This document shows positions 61,585 through 64,000 of a stretch of 64,000 nt of DNA, in pieces. The translations under genes and the position numbers were made by a program. Source of the DNA: Natronococcus sp. AD-5 (GTDB taxonomy: Archaea > Halobacteriota > Halobacteria > Halobacteriales > Natrialbaceae); the NCBI RefSeq assembly GCF_030734285.1, contig NZ_CP132294.1, positions 1,860,001 through 1,924,000 on the forward strand. The letters run 5' to 3'. The notes beneath the pieces are model-generated. The model searched no databases. It had not been told where the DNA came from and saw only the letters and a list, made by a program, of their open reading frames with translations. Each line of letters starts with the position of its first letter. The first letter of the stretch is position 1.

Positions 61585-64000
61585 ATGAACTATCTCCGCG
61601 TCCTCGTCGGTCGGTGGTCGCGCCGCGACCGACTGGCGGTGCTCGTCATCGCGCTCACGGTGGCGCTGCTAGTCGGCGCCACGCTGCTGGTCGGCGCCGC
61701 GGGCGATCAGACGAGCACTCTCGCCGCCGAGTACGATACCAACGCCTCCGTCGCCGCCTACGACTCCGTCGACGCCGCCCAACAGGCGGCGGGCTCCGGT
61801 GCAGTCGTCCTGCCGATGGCGACGGCGGTCGGTCCCGACGGGGAGCGCTACCGCGTCGTCGCGATCCCTGACGACTCGGCCGATCTCAGCCTCCCTCCCC
61901 AGCCCGAGGGAACCGTCGGTCCGGGCACCGAATCGGCCGAGTGGCGACTCGAAGGAACGGACGACTCGCGGACGGAAACGGTCGAGCCCGCGGGGACGGC
62001 GTCGCCGGGCCTCCTGCCGCCGACGTGGCTCCGGACGACACCCGAGACGCTCGAGGCGATCGGACCGACGGAAGCGTTAGTCGTTACGCCGGCGAACGCT
62101 GACGCTGGCGTCGCGAAAGGGGCCCCGCTCGTCGGCGCGCTGGCGTTTTTCGTCGAGGGGACCGACGACGTCCTCGAGATCGTCTGGACCGGCGTCGCCG
62201 CGGCGGGCGTCATCGTCGCAGTGACGCTCTCGAGCGTCGTCCGAATGACGATCCGGGATCGCGCGCCGACGATTCGCGTGATCAGGGCGACGGGGGCGCC
62301 GCCGCGGCGGGTTCGGGCCGCGCTCGCGGCACGGGCCGGTGCGCTCGCGGCCGCGGGTGGCGTCCTCGGCTACGCGGTCGGGGTGATCGTGACGAACGCT
62401 GCGGTCACCGTCGCGGTGGTCGTCGGCCTTCCGACGACGCTCTCGGTGCGGGTCACCCCGCGGATCGCTCTGGGCATCCTCGGGATCCTCGCGGTGCTCA
62501 CGACTGTGGGGCTCATTACGGGCTACCTCGCGGCGCGCATCGCGACGGCGAAGCCGCCCGCCCACGTCGGTCGCGACGGCCAGCCGTCCAGCTCGAGTAA
62601 ATCACGCTCGTGGCTGCCCCATGGCACTGTTCCGCTCCGCCGTCGTCTCGCTCCGGCCGTGCTCGCCCCGCGGACGGTCGTCCCGACGACGGCAACACTG
62701 TCGACGTTCGCCGTGGTCGTCCTGCTGGTCGCGTCGCTGGGCACGATCGGCGCCTCTGTCTCGACGGGTGAAGCAACCATTTCGGAACCCGGTGCCGCCC
62801 ACCCCGTCAACAGCCGGATGCCCGCGGGATATGCCGAGACGCTTTCGGACGATGGCGTCGCGGCCAGTCCCGAGATCCTGCTATTTTCGAGCTACGAGAA
62901 CAAGCCGTATCTTGCCCGCGGCGTCGACTACGATTCGTTCGCCGAGGTCACCGACGCGCGCATCGTCGACGGCGAGCCCCTGGAGACGGACGGTGAGGCC
63001 ATCATCGGCGTCGAGTTGGCCCGGACGCTGGAGCTCGAGCCCGGCGACGAACTGGTCGTCGGCGGCAGTACCGAGGAGGCGCTGACGCAGGTGACCGTCG
63101 TCGGCACGTACGAGACCGGCGGGCTGGAAGACCACCAGTTGCTCGTCTCGCTGTCGACGGCCCGGCACCTCTCGGCGGTCGAGGCGGGGCAGGTGAACCT
63201 GATCCGGACGGATGCGACGGACCGAGCGGGCGCGTCGGAGGCGAACACGACCGTCGTGGACGTCGACGCGCCCTCTCACGTGCGCCCCGGCGAGATGGTC
63301 TCGGTCGAGGCGGCCGTCTGGAACCCGACGGACGACCATGTCGAGCAGGAGGTCGCGGCCACACTCGGTGATTCGCAGGCGAGTCGGACGGTCGATCTCG
63401 AGGCCCACGAGCGCCGGACGGTCGCGCTCGAGCTCGACGCGCCGGCGGCGGGCGAGTACGAACTCGCGGTCGGTGGACTCACCCAGTCGGTGACCGTCGC
63501 CGACGCGCCGCCGCTCGAACTGGCTGCGCTTCCCGACACGGCACCGACCGGCGAGTCGCTTCAGGTCCGCGTTCGCGATACGACCGGTGAGTCGGTCGAC
63601 GGCGCGACGGTGACGATCGACGGCCGGACGGCCGAAACTGACGCATCGGGGACGGCGTGGCTCGAGCTGCCACCGACCGCCGCCACATACGACGTGACGG
63701 TGCACGCGGACGACCGGGAAGTAAACGAGTCGATTCGAGTCGCCGACGACGTCGAGCCAGGCCCCGCCGCCGACGTTTCGCTGGCCCCGAACTCGCCGTC
63801 GGTCCATACGGAACCGACCGCCGAGGTCAGGTTCGCGAACCCGTGGAATCGCACCGTCGAGGCGCCCGTCGTGATCGAGGGCCCCGAGACGACCCACCGC
63901 GAAGAGGTAGTCCTCGAGTCCAACGAGACGACGACGGTGACGACGACGCTACCCCGGCGGCCGCCGGGCGAGTACTCCGTTCGCGTGAGGTCGGCGGGAC
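61585..64000 (+). CDS. FtsX-like permease with Ig-like insert (partial, runs off the window)
   Basis: Open without a stop from 61585 to the window end, at least 805 codons. A hydrophobic segment (about 17-39) precedes an exposed domain (40-195), then three FtsX-type membrane segments (about 200-320) with the TIRDRAPTIRVIRATGAPPRRVRAAL loop. A linker leads to a new hydrophobic segment (about 355-380), a MacB-like exposed domain (IIGVELARTLELEPGDELVVGG), and at least two Ig-like or CARDB-like repeats (SHVRPGEMVSVEAAVWNPTDDHV, APTGESLQVRVRDTTGESVDGATV). The second permease half must lie beyond the window. Such proteins usually work with a LolD/MacB-type ATPase; none is seen here. Confidence 0.8.
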   Translation, partial: MNYLRVLVGRWSRRDRLAVLVIALTVALLVGATLLVGAAGDQTSTLAAEYDTNASVAAYDSVDAAQQAAGSGAVVLPMATAVGPDGERYRVVAIPDDSADLSLPPQPEGTVGPGTESAEWRLEGTDDSRTETVEPAGTASPGLLPPTWLRTTPETLEAIGPTEALVVTPANADAGVAKGAPLVGALAFFVEGTDDVLEIVWTGVAAAGVIVAVTLSSVVRMTIRDRAPTIRVIRATGAPPRRVRAALAARAGALAAAGGVLGYAVGVIVTNAAVTVAVVVGLPTTLSVRVTPRIALGILGILAVLTTVGLITGYLAARIATAKPPAHVGRDGQPSSSSKSRSWLPHGTVPLRRRLAPAVLAPRTVVPTTATLSTFAVVVLLVASLGTIGASVSTGEATISEPGAAHPVNSRMPAGYAETLSDDGVAASPEILLFSSYENKPYLARGVDYDSFAEVTDARIVDGEPLETDGEAIIGVELARTLELEPGDELVVGGSTEEALTQVTVVGTYETGGLEDHQLLVSLSTARHLSAVEAGQVNLIRTDATDRAGASEANTTVVDVDAPSHVRPGEMVSVEAAVWNPTDDHVEQEVAATLGDSQASRTVDLEAHERRTVALELDAPAAGEYELAVGGLTQSVTVADAPPLELAALPDTAPTGESLQVRVRDTTGESVDGATVTIDGRTAETDASGTAWLELPPTAATYDVTVHADDREVNESIRVADDVEPGPAADVSLAPNSPSVHTEPTAEVRFANPWNRTVEAPVVIEGPETTHREEVVLESNETTTVTTTLPRRPPGEYSVRVRSAG

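Overview
The window is chromosomal DNA of a haloarchaeon, probably of the Natrialbaceae (Natrinema/Haloterrigena/Natronorubrum type; the genus is inferred, not shown). The GC content is high, the proteins are strongly acidic, most promoters are TATA boxes 25-35 bp before leaderless starts, secreted proteins carry twin-arginine signals, and archaeal hallmarks are present (TFB, the diadenylate cyclase DacZ, haloarchaeal PhaR/PhaE/PhaC). No rRNA, tRNA, CRISPR array or replication origin was seen.

Layout. 0-10 kb: dacZ-mscS pair, then a pyrimidine nucleoside salvage region (uridine phosphorylase, cytidine deaminase, complete BMP-type nucleoside ABC transporter) and a phosphohexomutase-family enzyme that may be a phosphopentomutase. 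10-15 kb: polyhydroxyalkanoate (PHA) cluster: MaoC hydratase, phaR, phaP, phaE, phaC (with a C-terminal helix-hairpin-helix) and phaB. 15-26 kb: housekeeping and small conserved genes: a halolysin, moaC-nnr, a phage-type conserved gene, acylphosphatase, a beta-lactamase-fold nuclease, Ogg glycosylase, DUF555, UPF0058, a zinc-ribbon protein, TFB, DUF357 and DUF389. 26-41 kb: the accessory part: a FemAB-like acyltransferase, a stand-alone IS1341-type TnpB element, a glutaredoxin-thioredoxin reductase fusion, two tandem HTTM membrane proteins, an AT-rich stretch with a Tat-secreted dimethylformamidase-like protein, a lipoprotein, two membrane proteins, a patatin and a gene fragment.

40-52.4 kb is a carbohydrate system. 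A leftward operon encodes a binding protein, two permeases, two separate MalK-type ATPases, a glycogen-debranching-type glucosidase and a GH15-type glucosidase. Divergent from it run a TrmB regulator, a sugar isomerase/epimerase and a D-2-hydroxyacid dehydrogenase. Together they look like regulated uptake of an alpha-glucan oligosaccharide, cytoplasmic trimming, and a redox/isomerase side branch. The shared control region carries repeated TGTAYC hexamers.

52.6-64 kb is a haloarchaeal MoxR-type cluster split over both strands: DUF1616, a large DUF4129 surface protein, DUF58, two membrane proteins, a MoxR AAA ATPase, a DUF4350 protein and a small membrane protein, followed by an FtsX-like permease that runs off the end.

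The best second-look items are the TnpB that lacks the usual RuvC-II glutamate and has a likely guide RNA end, the PhaC-HhH fusion, the phosphohexomutase with an unusual sugar loop beside nucleoside salvage genes, and the symmetric promoter elements at tfb, the halolysin and phaB.
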